A DNA stretch of 64,000 bases from Scylla paramamosain (Eukaryota; Arthropoda; Malacostraca; Decapoda; Portunidae): assembly GCF_035594125.1 (NCBI RefSeq), contig NC_087171.1, forward strand, positions 17,083,267 to 17,147,266, written 5' to 3'. A program made the position numbers and the translations under genes. Under the pieces are notes generated by a model, which was not told the origin of the DNA, did no database searches, and saw nothing but the letters and a program-made list of their open reading frames with translations. This document shows positions 36,276 to 60,793 of the stretch, one piece after another. Each line of letters starts with the position of its first letter. Positions within the stretch are counted from its first letter, which is position 1.

Positions 36276-36472
36276 TTAATAGATATTGGAGTGACTTCCT
36301 TCTATTGCTCTCAATATATCGTACACAGGTCTGTGATTGAGGCTGGCCAGCATATAAATATTATGTACTAGTGCCTGCTTGATGCAGTCTTCATACTGTG
36401 GCTTTCTAGTAACAGGATCTTCAAAAATATACAATCTGCTCACATCAACAGGCTTGGTCGGAAACATCAAGG
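36276..36472 (-). CDS. candidate terminal coding exon, unknown protein
   Basis: Reading the minus strand, a T24 tract is followed by CGAGAATTAG, a usable 3' splice site with a strong polypyrimidine tract. An open frame of 64 codons then runs to TAA at 36276-36278. The product has mixed, globular-looking composition, begins [19 protein letters not shown], continues with [18 protein letters not shown] and ends [10 protein letters not shown]. It contains no simple repeat. Base use is like the flanks. I do not recognise the family, but this is the most protein-like short frame in the window. It could be a last coding exon or a fragment of a pseudogene or mobile element. The T24/(TA)n directly upstream makes a processed copy less likely, since a poly(A) tail would lie on the other side. 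Confidence 0.38.
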
Positions 36473-36482
36473 CTAATTCTCG

Positions 36483-38334
<1,852 letters not shown>

Positions 38335-38417
<83 letters not shown>
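38335..38417. repeat. (AG)41 microsatellite
   Basis: Perfect 83-bp AG run, followed by A-rich DNA with several A6-A9 runs to 38560. Confidence 0.97.
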
Positions 38418-38421
<4 letters not shown>

Positions 38422-38779
38422 TACATATACCAGAGAAAAAAATTCATATGGACATAACTAAAACTATATGGAAATCAAACAAACTGGAAAAAAAAAATAC
38501 CTAAGATAAAATACGAGGGAAAAAAATCTTACGTAACATTAAAAAAGGAAAAAAAAAAAGACCCATAATTCTAACTCAGTTTCAGAATCCTTGGCTGCCT
38601 TTTCGCCTTCTTTTCCCACGCGGACTCGCCTTTCATCACGGGATTTCTGACAACGCGGGCAATTTATGGGTCGTTTGTCTCGCCTTAACGTCAATACAAC
38701 AGCAATAACGTCACTCGGACTCTGCCTCCAAAACAGCGCAATAAGTAACATTGTACTTAAAGGTTGTGGTTTGGTAGGT

Positions 38780-38820
38780 GGTGTGTGTGTGGGTGTGTGT
38801 GTGTGTGTGTGTGTGGGTGT
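38780..38820. repeat. imperfect (GT)20 microsatellite
   Basis: 41-bp GT run with two GGGT interruptions. Confidence 0.9.
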
Positions 38821-38895
38821 AAATGGGAGTCAACTGGTTATTCTGTTATATAAAGGTCGTAAAGACTGTGAATAATGTTATTTTCTTGTGGTTCA

Positions 38896-38962
38896 TGTAG
38901 TAATAGTAGTGGTAGTGGTCGTGGTAGTAGAAGCAGTAGTAGTGTTGTTGCTGTTGCTGTTT

Positions 38963-39042
<80 letters not shown>

Positions 39043-39052
39043 GCTGCTGCTA
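38896..39052. repeat. compound AGT/GTT - (CTA)13 - (AAT)13 - CTG triplets
   Basis: Imperfect AGT and GTT triplets occupy 38896-38962, CTA/ACT 38963-39000 and AAT 39001-39040. Three CTG follow. The AGT block is complementary to the ACT block. Confidence 0.93.
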
Positions 39053-39662
39053 CTCTAACTGGTGATGGTGTGGGTGCTAACACAGTCTTGGGAACTCGTT
39101 GTGTGGGACGCAAGTGTTCAAATCTCATACATAATTAAAAAAAAAATAAAATAAATAGATAAATAATGCCCTGATAAAAAAAAATCACCACCAGCACCGC
39201 TACCACTACTATTTTATCTTATGCACCTTTTTATCTCCTGCTATGAAATTATAGGAGCGGCCAGGTAGGCACACAGGTGTTCATTAGACCACACCTGTGC
39301 TGCCCCCTCGCTCACACCGCCTGTACGCACGCACGCATGCCAACTAACACTCTGCTCCTCCTTGTACTCCTGATGTTTATGCCTGCCTCCTCCCATTTCC
39401 CCGATGCACTCCACGGTTCATCACGCCGCTGTCAGGTACACTAACCTCCTGACACTAGATACAGTTAAAAGGCGTTCGTGTGCTAGTGTTAAAGGAAGCT
39501 CAGCCACAAAGGGAACACTCCAGTCATCTCGGGTTACGCTTTGCCTCACAATGATCGACTGTAATTGCACTCTCTTTCATGAAGAGTTCATATTGCTCAC
39601 CAGTGTAGCGCTCTCAGTTCCTGCTTCGTTTCCTCGTTCCTGCTTCCTTCCTTTGTCTGCAG
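39053..39662. other. unique GC-moderate stretch upstream of a candidate exon
   Basis: A-rich runs lie at 39137-39183. From 39240 the DNA is GC-richer than most of the window. It contains an inverted repeat (CACAGGTGT ... ACACCTGTG at about 39271-39299), which could form a 9-bp stem. A 122-codon plus-strand frame covers 39404-39772. Confidence 0.4.
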
Positions 39663-39772
39663 GTACGCGTAGAAAGAATTACTTGGTGCTGCGCCGTGCA
39701 GGTGGAGGGTTTCCTGGAGGTGGTGCTCCATCGCGGCCGCTGATGGGCCGTAACTTACAGCCTGCTGCCTGA
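39663..39772 (+). CDS. candidate terminal exon, unknown protein
   Basis: One of the better 3' splice sites in the window (CCTTCCTTTGTCTGCAG, AG at 39661-39662) is followed by an open frame ending at TGA 39770-39772. The peptide reads TRRKNYLVLRRAGGGFPGGG and then ends PLMGRNLQPAA. It is Arg/Gly-rich with no family I recognise. The minus strand is open across the same interval (39597-39794 and 39679-39918), which weakens the case because GC-richer DNA tends to be open on both strands. Confidence 0.18.
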
Positions 39773-42117
<2,345 letters not shown>

Positions 42118-42166
42118 ATTATTATTGTTATTATTATTATTATTATTATCATTATTATTATTATTA

Positions 42167-42237
<71 letters not shown>

Positions 42238-42238
42238 T
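42118..42238. repeat. (ATT)40 microsatellite, few substitutions
   Basis: About 121 bp of ATT triplets with G or C substitutions near the left end. Confidence 0.95.
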
Positions 42239-42284
42239 ATGAAACGTACTGCGAGTATACATATATCAACCCAGTACATAATTT

Positions 42285-42515
42285 TAACTAATGATCTTTT
42301 AAAGCTCTCTATTGACTCGTCACAAATGACCGGAATACTGAGTCCATTCCAGTTATTCTGTTATAGAGCCAGTTTCTTCTTATCTCTTTAATCAGAGTCT
42401 CCTAGGTTCGAACCCATTACTTCTAGTCCTATCCCTATTACCAACACTAAAGGTTTTGGCTATATTACTACTGGTATATCCCTTATACCACTTAAATACC
42501 TCTCTCAGATACCGC
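42285..42515 (-). mobile_element. non-LTR retrotransposon remnant, second subfamily
   Basis: Landmarks 'tgatcttttaaagctctcta', 'actgagtccattcca', 'gccagtttcttcttatctctt', 'ttcgaacccattacttctag', 'taccaacactaaaggttttgg' and 'cccttataccacttaaatacc' run in the same order as in the copy at 61713-62327. Several blocks differ consistently, suggesting a related subfamily. The octamer end is lost, and the element adjoins the ATT array. Confidence 0.6.
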
Positions 42516-43119
<604 letters not shown>

Positions 43120-44439
43120 CTGTTCAAGGAAACATGTTGATCTATCTTTGATATCTATTGATCTATTTATTAACGATACCTCACATACGAAGGAGCATAT
43201 TGCGGAATAGAACAGATAGAGAGACTGACAGAAGGACAAGCGGACAAAACTGCAGAAGCCGAGAAAACGGGTAATGTAATAACTTGTGTACACTGATTCC
43301 CAGGTGAGCACTGGTGAAGGTCATAAATCAGAGGTCCACGGAAGTGACTAGAGAAGGGGGAAAGGAGACGCCCAGCACTGCAGAAAGTATCCTGTTGCTA
43401 CTGTAGAACAAAATATTCTCCCTCTTCGACTTCGGACAAAGGCGAGCAAGGCGAGACAGTAAGAATAAGAAGGGCATTTCCTGAAGCCCGGCTCTGACTG
43501 AACGAGAGACGGAAGACGGAGAGACAAGGCGTCACAGTGATGAGGGAATAAGATACACGGATGGAAATGAGAGAAGGTTTTGTGCTCCTTGGTTAGAAAG
43601 ATTTTTTCCTCCTCCTCTTGCCTTGTCCTTGTTTCTGTTTTCTTCGTGGTCCTCATCTTGTTGCAGTTGTTGTCATCCACCTCTTCCTCTTCCTCAAGTT
43701 ACTGTACAGTGCTTTGATCTCCGTTTTCCAGTTTGTGTTTTATTGTGAAAATGCGCGATTTCCCAGATTACCAGATAAGGATGAATCGCTGCAGGGTCTA
43801 GGTGAATTTTTCTTTCATCCTCTGCTATTGAAATGTTAAGTTAGTTTTAACAGTTTTTGAGCACTTTACATTTTTTATCCAAGTACAATCTATTGGGTGT
43901 GGTGGGTGAAAAGAAGCCTGTTGCTGTAGTGTGCCCCTTTTTCTTTTTACCGGGTAGTACGTTAGAATGTGTCTTCATACATCTTCCATGTGTAATCTCT
44001 CTCCCAGTATCCCATCCATTTTTTTTCCCTTTACTGCTGCTTCTACTCCTCATACATACCCTTTCCCTAGTACTACTTATTCTCATTCTCCTTATTCTCT
44101 CTCTGTCCTCGCTCACATACTTCATCTCCCCTTTCACCACCGTCTTATTCTGCATCTCTTATCTCACTCCCTCAGCACCCTTTCATTTTTCCCTCCCCTC
44201 ATGCAGTAAATAAGGGAGGAAGTGAGACAAGGGAGGACCTATTGGAAGACGGATGGACCGCCTTGGTAATCCCTCTTGCGTCTTAATGATCGTCCTTCCC
44301 GTCACTGGCATGCAAATGGAGCGTATATGCGGTGGCTGGTACGCGCGAGACAGGGAGAGGAGATACAGGATTAATGAATAAAGCAACTTGGTGGCAATAT
44401 TAGGTGTCTGCTGGAGAGGGTGATCGGTTGATATATGCA
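43120..44439. other. unique stretch, no gene
   Basis: 43600-44210 is T/C-biased on the plus strand. The frames at 43618-43839 and 43857-44213 are hydrophobic by composition. No motif or splice pair is supported. Confidence 0.4.
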
Positions 44440-44740
44440 TGCAATCAAGTTCCTCACTCACGTCTTCAGGAGTAGACGCTGCACAAAATCGCCAGCCAAT
44501 ACCCTTCGAGTTTAGAAATTATGGATCCTATTCTGAACACTTCTGCGCCGCACCTCCATCACATTCAAGGGCTCTAGTTGAAGTGACACTGCTTCTTAAA
44601 TGTGTTTGTACATTCCTAGAGGCGGATTAACAAGATCTCTACATTAAGACGAGAAACACTCTTGAGAATCCGTTTAATCTTCTCTGTGGCCCATGAAAAT
44701 AGTTGTGGTAAGAGACTAAGCGTTTCTGAATAGAGACCTT
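44440..44740. repeat. possible dispersed repeat, unclassified
   Basis: The segment with 'cacattcaagggctctagttg', 'acattaagacgagaaacac' and 'gaaaatagttgtggtaagag' feels familiar from other crab DNA. I cannot name a family and see no second copy in this window. The plus strand has a 63-codon frame at 44439-44630 without a motif. Confidence 0.2.
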
Positions 44741-44891
44741 TGTAATTTGACAAAGTTAAGGGTGAGATAGATAAGACATCATATTTACTTGGTCTAGGAC
44801 AGTAATTAGCGCCTTGTTTGTGTAAGTTCTCATCACTATGAGCAGAGCACGAACTTCGGCTTGTTATGTAGAGGGCAGTGTTTGCGTGAGT

Positions 44892-44897
<6 letters not shown>

Positions 44898-44979
<82 letters not shown>

Positions 44980-44994
44980 TGCGTGCGCGTGTAC
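44898..44994. repeat. compound (GT)31-(GCGT)7 microsatellite
   Basis: GT at 44898-44960 passes into a GCGT tetranucleotide run to about 44988 and ends in GCGCGTGT. Confidence 0.95.
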
Positions 44995-45145
44995 GGTATT
45001 CTTTTTTTTTCGTGTTTTCTTTTTTCATATCCATGTATAAAATAAAATAGTGGCGCTCATTAGTTCCTGAGTTATCTTAATTACTGTGTTGTCATTCCTC
45101 ATAATTTTCGTCCTCTGATAAATTATCTTCCTTGCAAATTATCAG

Positions 45146-45172
45146 TTTTTTTTTTTTTTTTTTTTTTTTTTT
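45146..45172. repeat. T27 homopolymer
   Basis: Unbroken run of 27 T in otherwise unique DNA. Confidence 0.9.
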
Positions 45173-45956
45173 AATCTGGTTTTCTCTCCATCGCAATATT
45201 TAGCTTTCCTCCACACCTTTCTGGTCTCCAACACTGCTGGAGGTAATAAAGCTATACAAACATGTAACCCCTCAAGCAACCTACCCACTCTTACCTTTTC
45301 TTTGACGGAGAAGGAGGAGTAAGGAGGAAGAAGAAGAAGAAAAAAAAAAGAATAATAAGAAGTAGAAGTTTACAGTTATTAGGGTTGATTTGGACACCTC
45401 TGCTTTGGACTGCTATAAGATGTATGCATTGTGCTTAGTAGACTAGCCGAGTTGCTTTAACAAGGAGCAAGTAATCGATTTGTTGACGTGATCGTGTCGT
45501 GGCTCAACGCAATGAAATTCTCGTGTTTGTGTGTAACGACGCGATGATCATTGCTAGTATTTAGTTCCTTACATTTACGAAACTTGTCTTCAGTAACTGG
45601 CATTTATATGTTTGATAATCATTAAGGAGATTTTCCGAAACAACAGAAGCTCAGACATGTTATACACACTGCTGAAAGTATATGCAGAAGGCGATGTAAT
45701 AATCGGATGTCACTTGTTACACAGAATGATCTAAAGTATGTTTTTTTTTTTTCCACTTACATAAAAACGGTTTTCAACTAAAAAATATGTAAAAGAAAAA
45801 GAATTCTGGTCAGGCCGTATATATATATTTTATTTCCGAGACAATTTTCTTACATGCTGTATACATTGTTCATATTAAGGAGAATAGGCACGGACTTGAG
45901 CCGAGGTTAAAGGCTTGCTGACAGAAGCAGACTATAATTATAGCAATCTAAAGCTC

Positions 45957-45959
<3 letters not shown>
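45173..45959. other. unique stretch, no gene
   Basis: A short GAA-type purine patch lies at 45308-45366. Otherwise AT-rich with no frame of note. Confidence 0.4.

Positions 45960-46026
<67 letters not shown>
45960..46026. repeat. (TG)33 microsatellite
   Basis: Perfect 67-bp TG run. Confidence 0.97.
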
Positions 46027-46028
<2 letters not shown>

Positions 46029-46071
46029 ATCTTGACAAGTTAATAAGGTGATATACATAGTATATACATAC

Positions 46072-48014
<1,943 letters not shown>

Positions 48015-48545
48015 GATGAAGAGGCGATGCGATAAAGGTTTTTAAGCGACACTAGGAATGTAACAAGGTTCATTATAAACAAAATGCTTTGGGTTAGTAA
48101 TTAAGATAGGACTGGAAGTAATGCTCTCGAACTTCATAAAGTTAGACATGGGAAGAAATTCGTTTTCAAATTGAATAATACATGATAGGAAGACTCTGTA
48201 ACCAGGCTGCTAGTGCCGAGTCAATATGGAGCTTTTATAAGAGATTAGATAAATGTATAGATAAGAATAACAGGTGAATCCCTTTTCCTGATAAACTCTG
48301 GCTTTGCCTGTTTTTCGTTTCCCTCCTCTGCGACTTAAACAGTTATTAAAAAAAAAAAAAAAGGAGTATCAAACCCCCAAAACTAAGCTGGCGAACTTTT
48401 TTACTCTAACCTTTTCGGGGCGGCAAATTGAGTGGGCATTTTTTCACCTGGTTTGTTTGCTCTTGGTCAGTCTTCTTGACAGCTGAAATAGGTATATACA
48501 GAGACTGCCAAGTGTAGATCTACTGGCGACTTGCAGCTTTCGATA
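48015..48545 (+). mobile_element. plus-strand non-LTR retrotransposon remnant, interrupted
   Basis: 48015-48275 matches the C-terminal coding region of the family in plus sense ('gatgcgataaaggtttttaag', 'aaaatgctttgggttagtaat', 'ggaagaaattcgttttcaaat', 'gctagtgccgagtcaatatgg', 'aagagattagataaatgtatag'). About 205 bp of unrelated sequence, including an A15 run at 48348-48362, follows. The match then resumes at about 48483 with the 3' untranslated part ('gaaataggtatatacagag', 'actgccaagtgtag', 'cttgcagcttt'). The frame is broken by stops and indels. Confidence 0.6.
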
Positions 48546-48933
48546 TTCGTTTATAATCATATGTTCTAGACTGTGACATTTTCGTGGAATGGGCTCAGCT
48601 TGACTTGGGGTGTCGCTGCTACAGACTCTTGACACCTTATGTGCACTGCTGTGAAGGGTGACGATTGCTCGTGGTTCAGTAAATACCTCGGAGTTGGAGA
48701 CGTTGAACAAAACAGCTGGTAAAGACATTATTGTGATTTTAAAGTTTAGGTAAAGGAAATCAGTGATTCTCTTTTTTTTTTTTTTTTAAGGACATCTTTT
48801 CCTTAATGTTAGGTGAAAATGTGTGTATGGCATCACGCTTATGACTTTTTAAAGAACGTGATCACCCTGCTTCTATATTCTTTTCTTTCAATAAATCTAA
48901 ACGTCGATAAATCAAGGTAATATTAATGATGGT
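48546..48933. other. unique stretch, no gene
   Basis: The 94-codon minus-strand frame 48444-48728 overlaps the end of the retrotransposon copy and is probably fortuitous. A T17 run lies at about 48772-48788. Confidence 0.4.
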
Positions 48934-48934
48934 G

Positions 48935-48976
<42 letters not shown>

Positions 48977-49001
48977 GTAATGATGATAATGATAATAATA
49001 A
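48934..49001. repeat. (AAT)n microsatellite
   Basis: AAT triplets, perfect from about 48937 to 48975 and then mixed with GAT triplets to 49001. Confidence 0.92.
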
Positions 49002-49018
49002 CTCCATAAATATAATGA

Positions 49019-49321
49019 CAACATTTCAATGGGCTAATTACTGTTTCATTATGTACTAGAGATTCTAATTATTTGCGTCTATGGTTTAATCAACAAATTG
49101 TAAATGCTTGTCAATTAAATACAAATGCAACTGATTCTTTGAAAAATACATTTAATCCACATTCGCCTACATTTGGGCTGTCAGAATTACATCATGCAAT
49201 TATAATGAATATGTTTAAATGTTGTGTCGGAAAAAAAAATATTACTGTGTGTATGTGTGTGTGTATGTCGTTTATGTATGTAAGTATGTATGGGTGTATT
49301 CATGCATGCATATATTTATAA
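49019..49321 (+). CDS. unassigned open frame in AT-rich DNA
   Basis: The plus strand is open from just after a TGA at 49016-49018 to 49321, about 100 codons. The last 25 read through a degenerate GT/TATG repeat. The non-repeat part looks protein-like, for example SNYLRLWFNQQIVNACQL and then HSPTFGLSELHHAIIMN, with codons ending mostly in A or T. An open frame this long is less expected in AT-rich DNA. There is no ATG near the start and I do not recognise a family. It could be an exon, an old mobile-element fragment or chance. Confidence 0.2.
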   Translation, partial: QHFNGLITVSLCTRDSNYLRLWFNQQIVNACQLNTNATDSLKNTFNPHSPTFGLSELHHAIIMNMFKCCVGKKNITVCMCVCMSFMYVSMYGCIHACIYL

Positions 49322-49371
49322 ACATTCACTATATCTCTACATTGCTACCAGTAAATCTGTCTATATTTATG

Positions 49372-50881
<1,510 letters not shown>

Positions 50882-50957
<76 letters not shown>
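50882..50957. repeat. (GA)38 microsatellite
   Basis: Perfect 76-bp GA run. Confidence 0.97.
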
Positions 50958-50962
<5 letters not shown>

Positions 50963-51234
50963 TGGAGTGGTGGAGGTAGAGGGAAAAAATTAATTGGACT
51001 GATAGTCGTGGCCGCGCCCTGTTGGAAATTGCTGCGTCCACTAACTCAAATTTGTGGCTTTTACAATCTCGGTAACCGCTTTGTTTTGCTCCCGAATATT
51101 TTTTCCTAGTCAACGTTTTTATAGTTTCGTATGGAACAGAATGGTTTCCGCGTTCTCAGTGTTGCCATATTCAAGGGAAAGCAGGTTACACATATCTAGC
51201 AATGCATGCTAACGAGTTGCTGGTAACGCTGCTG

Positions 51235-51236
<2 letters not shown>

Positions 51237-51324
<88 letters not shown>
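51237..51324. repeat. (GA)44 microsatellite
   Basis: Perfect 88-bp GA run, 280 bp after the previous one in the same orientation. Confidence 0.97.
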
Positions 51325-54213
<2,889 letters not shown>

Positions 54214-54518
54214 ACAATAATGGCAAAAGTAATATACGACATTTTCTTTCTTCCTTTCCCTTAGCTGCTCCATCATATACCTGCACATCATATGACCTGC
54301 AATGAAGGACGTCTTTATTACCCAAGACCGGAGCCAGGCGTAGGGGCGCGGGACTTCTCTTGGTGCTCCATGAAATGAACGTGTCGACTTGGGGCTTGGA
54401 AAAGCCACGAAGAGTCTCAAAGAAATGTTTCCAGAGGAGAATCGTGTCTTTGGAGAGTCGTGCTCAAGTTGAGTTCCTTTTTGGCTGTTTTACTTGGAGC
54501 TGGAGTTGCGTTTGAAGG

Positions 54519-54974
<456 letters not shown>

Positions 54975-55061
54975 CAATGATAATAGCTATTAGAACTCCC
55001 GCCTGCGTGAGCGTCACATTGCACAAACTGACAACTTGCCCCTTCTCTGTCTGAAAAAAAA

Positions 55062-55101
55062 TCTGCATGGAGAAAATAGCTTTTTCTGCATGGAGAAAAT
55101 A
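55062..55101. repeat. 23-bp tandem duplication
   Basis: TCTGCATGGAGAAAATA begins at 55062 and again at 55085, with TGCATGGAGAAAATA shared exactly and a T-rich joint between. Confidence 0.85.
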
Positions 55102-56146
55102 ACTACATAGCAACGTATGTTAGTCCCTCAAATGTTTTTGAAAGCAAAGAATAACAGATTCAGAATTTGACATATTGATATAAGGGAAAGTTATCTTTTG
55201 TGACAAAACGGCTGTGTTTCTTTTAAACAAAGTGTTCTACTGAGGTGATGTGTGATGCCTGGAAAATATACAGGCCACGATTGCATAGTGCGAATGTTAG
55301 GATTTCACTAGAATGGTGAAAGAAATTTAAAAGTACGTCGTATAACTATTGCCAGTGAAAAGACTGAGTACGTTGGTTAAGAAATGGAGTGATGAGGGAC
55401 ACGAGGATGTCTCAACATAAACATGGTGGTTGGGCGCCCCAAGATGTTTGCCACCACCTCACATGGTATCAAGAGACAGTTAAAGGTACATCCTCAGCTT
55501 ACAGCAAAACAACTTGAAAAAAAAAAAAAAAAACTCGTGCGTCAGAAAGGCAGCTAGGGTGTCATAGAAATATTTTTATTTTATTTTATTTATTTATTTA
55601 TATTTTTACATACAGGTCACGTAAGCGACGCAGATGTCGCATTAAATAACAAGATCTCAAATGCCACTATTGTTGATGAAAATATGATCAGTAATACGAG
55701 CCTTTACAGACAATAATAAACCCAAAGTTATAGGATTTGATACGACTGTTTGGAACAGGTATAAGCATTACTAATTGCATTTTAATTTAATAAATATGAA
55801 AGCAGTAAATTGGACATTATCCTGGATTGCATTTTTGTTGGTAATTTAATATCAATGCTTAAAATTTTAATGTTATCTGTTTTGAATTCTTGACATTGTT
55901 ATTGTTGCAAATGCAGGAAACATCAAGCCTGGATCTGCACAGCTAAGGTCCGTGAAGGAAACGGGGAGAGAAGCATTGTCTGGCCAGATGTATTCATATT
56001 TAACTTGTGTGAAAGAAACTAAGCGGCTTTGAAAATATGGATTAATCGTTTCCGGAACATTGAGTGTGTATTATGAATTTCTTATGTCAATTGCTGGTGC
56101 AAAAACTGTTAATTGTTTATCTATTGTTTTGCTTCCATTGTTTCAG
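55102..56146. other. unique stretch with an ATTT-headed repeat-like motif
   Basis: A17 lies at 55517-55533. At 55572-55622 a run of ATTT/ATTTT units is followed by TTTTTACATACAGGTCAC, which resembles the layout at 59160-59200. No other gene evidence lies upstream of the candidate exon at 56147. Confidence 0.4.
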
Positions 56147-56281
56147 TTTCAGCAGCTTCGGAATGAATTGTTTTTGGTAAAACTCTCCATCAGAGAGAAT
56201 GAAGCACTAAGGCTCGAGTCCAAACCGGCACAACATAACACACCTGCGAATGGGTGTCACGGCCTAATTGAGTTATATCAG
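56147..56281 (+). CDS. candidate internal exon, coiled-coil-like peptide
   Basis: A good 3' splice site (TTTTGCTTCCATTGTTTCAG, AG at 56145-56146) is followed by exactly 45 open codons and CAG/GTACAA at 56282. Both boundaries are phase 0. The peptide begins FQQLRNELFLVKLSIRENEA, with leucine and charged spacing typical of a coiled coil. It continues LRLESKPAQHNTPANG, a likely linker, and ends GLIELYQ. The 'EL..VKL..xENEA' pattern is reminiscent of coiled-coil tails of Rab-GAP proteins such as EVI5. That is a resemblance from memory only, over about 15 residues. A second AG at 56151-56152 could be the true acceptor. Confidence 0.35.
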
Positions 56282-56612
56282 GTACAAAATTACGTTATTT
56301 CACTGAATTACTAATTAACTTCCGACAAATTTATGACTGGCGACCATGGCCATTCATGTTTGCTAATAACTGAAATGAAACGTAATAAATAAGTTTTAGC
56401 AATTAGATGGTTGTTGTAAATTTAAGAAAAAATCTCATAAAAAAAACATTAGTCTTACTGTTGTATTGTTACCATTGCTGAAAATTTCCAAACTACACTT
56501 CAGTGAAGCAGGATTCATATTTTGGTTGGAAATTAGTACATTGTTAGGATTTGCCTACAGAGGAGGAGCGAGCAGCTGCTACTGATTTGTCAGACGTCTG
56601 CATAGAAAACAC

Positions 56613-57783
<1,171 letters not shown>

Positions 57784-57835
57784 GTACGTGGTGGCTAAGA
57801 TGCACGCTGAGTCTGTCCCTCAATCCTCCGCCAAG
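57784..57835 (+). CDS. candidate short exon (or 5' coding exon)
   Basis: TTCTAACCCCAGACACTTTTCTTTGCAG (AG at 57782-57783) and an upstream C/T tract of about 140 bp form a strong 3' splice site. The 52-bp exon ends CCAAG before a consensus GTGAGT at 57836. One frame reads YVVAKMHAESVPQSSAK and contains an ATG, so it could be a first coding exon whose start is MHAESVP. If joined to the exon at 56147 in phase 0, the frame would meet TAA after four codons (VRGG). Thus the two either belong to different transcripts or this one is not coding in that frame. The splice signals are the best pair in the window. Confidence 0.28.
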
Positions 57836-58250
57836 GTGAGTCTTCGAGCAATCAGACCTGGACCAAACACAAAATGAGTGGCCGTAATGCTTGGTGACTG
57901 TCTTTTTCTTATGCTCAAGATGTAATGCACTCTCTGAACTGAGCGGGTGTCACTGCTGACATCAAGTAATAAAATTTGTGTGTTATTCATGTTTTAAGTG
58001 CTTTCAGTGTTGTAGTCCTTGATACGTTGTTACAGAATGGACTTGTGTATCCATTCTAAGAAGCGCGGAGTGGCTTAGCAGCTGGTACATTTAGCTAATT
58101 GAAAACCATTTGATTAACTACTCACATGCGGGAGACAAGAGAGGATGAAGGATAAGTCATTCGTCAAATAATACACTTCATTACTGTCCTGAGGCAAATC
58201 AGATATTTTAGTAATTACAGTATTGCTTTGATAATGATGATTGTGGTGGT
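57836..58250. other. unique spacer, no gene
   Basis: No frame of note. A weak tRNA-A-box-like sequence near 58068 lacks a B box. Confidence 0.4.
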
Positions 58251-58728
<478 letters not shown>

Positions 58729-58899
58729 CTCACAGGACTTACTGTTTCCCTTTCAATCTGAGATCATTCTCTGATATGTTGCTTATAAATCCTGTGAATT
58801 AACGTTGTAGGTAGATCAGAGGACTTCAGTTTAAAAAACTTCTTTTTTTTTATCTTAGGTGGCTTTCACACGAATTCAATGTTTAATTAAAACGAGACA

Positions 58900-59280
58900 G
58901 TGCACGACAGCGACCAAAAAAAGTCTTGTGATCTACTGGACAGCAGACATAATGCTGATTATCTTGAAGCAGAGTTTGAACCAAGTGAAAAATATGTACG
59001 TACTAGGAAGTCATTAACATTGCCAGATAAAATAAGCAACGGAACAATCTTACGATTATATTACAAATCATTAACGAAATGGAAGTGTGAGCTGAGCTTA
59101 ATTGAAATTTTCCTTAATCTCATCCGGGAAAGTACAGGAGAGCCATTGATCATGATATCATTTTATTTATTTATTTATTTTTACATGAGGGTCACTGGCC
59201 AAGGGCGACAAAAAGACTCCTCACGTTCTGTCATCTCATTACATGTACCGCTTTATCATGAGACCCTGAGCCTCCTATAG
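58900..59280 (+). CDS. unassigned hydrophilic open frame
   Basis: A plus-strand frame of about 126 codons starts with GTG at 58900. The first 87 codons are free of repeats and protein-like (for example KKSCDLLDSRHNADYLEAE and then LTLPDKISNGTILRLYYK). From about 59155 it runs through ATTT repeats and a repeat-like tail. No ATG start and no recognised family. A weak acceptor (GACAG at 58896-58900) and a possible donor (TAT/GTACGT at 58997) are present. It may be an exon fragment or chance. Confidence 0.2.
   Translation: MHDSDQKKSCDLLDSRHNADYLEAEFEPSEKYVRTRKSLTLPDKISNGTILRLYYKSLTKWKCELSLIEIFLNLIRESTGEPLIMISFYLFIYFYMRVTGQGRQKDSSRSVISLHVPLYHETLSLL
59160..59270. repeat. possible dispersed repeat with ATTT head
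   Basis: ATTT units at 59160-59180 are followed by TTTTTACATGAGGGTCACTG and GCCAAGGGCGACAAAAAG, which I associate with a repeat common in crab transcripts and introns. A shorter, diverged look-alike sits at 55572-55630. Confidence 0.35.
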
Positions 59281-60672
<1,392 letters not shown>

Positions 60673-60705
60673 CAAAGGGAGGAAAGCTGGACTTCATAAA
60701 TGCTT

Positions 60706-60710
<5 letters not shown>

Positions 60711-60790
<80 letters not shown>
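60711..60790. repeat. (CT)40 microsatellite
   Basis: Perfect 80-bp CT run, 43 bp after the AG array and complementary to it. Confidence 0.97.

Positions 60791-60793
<3 letters not shown>

Noticed and set aside
48444..48728. 94-codon minus-strand frame
   Set aside because: Its end overlaps, in antisense, the 3' untranslated part of the plus-strand retrotransposon copy, so it is probably a fortuitous frame.
58060..58135. tRNA-like AGTGGCTTAGCAGCTGG sequence
   Set aside because: No B box, no cloverleaf pairing that I can build, and no terminator.
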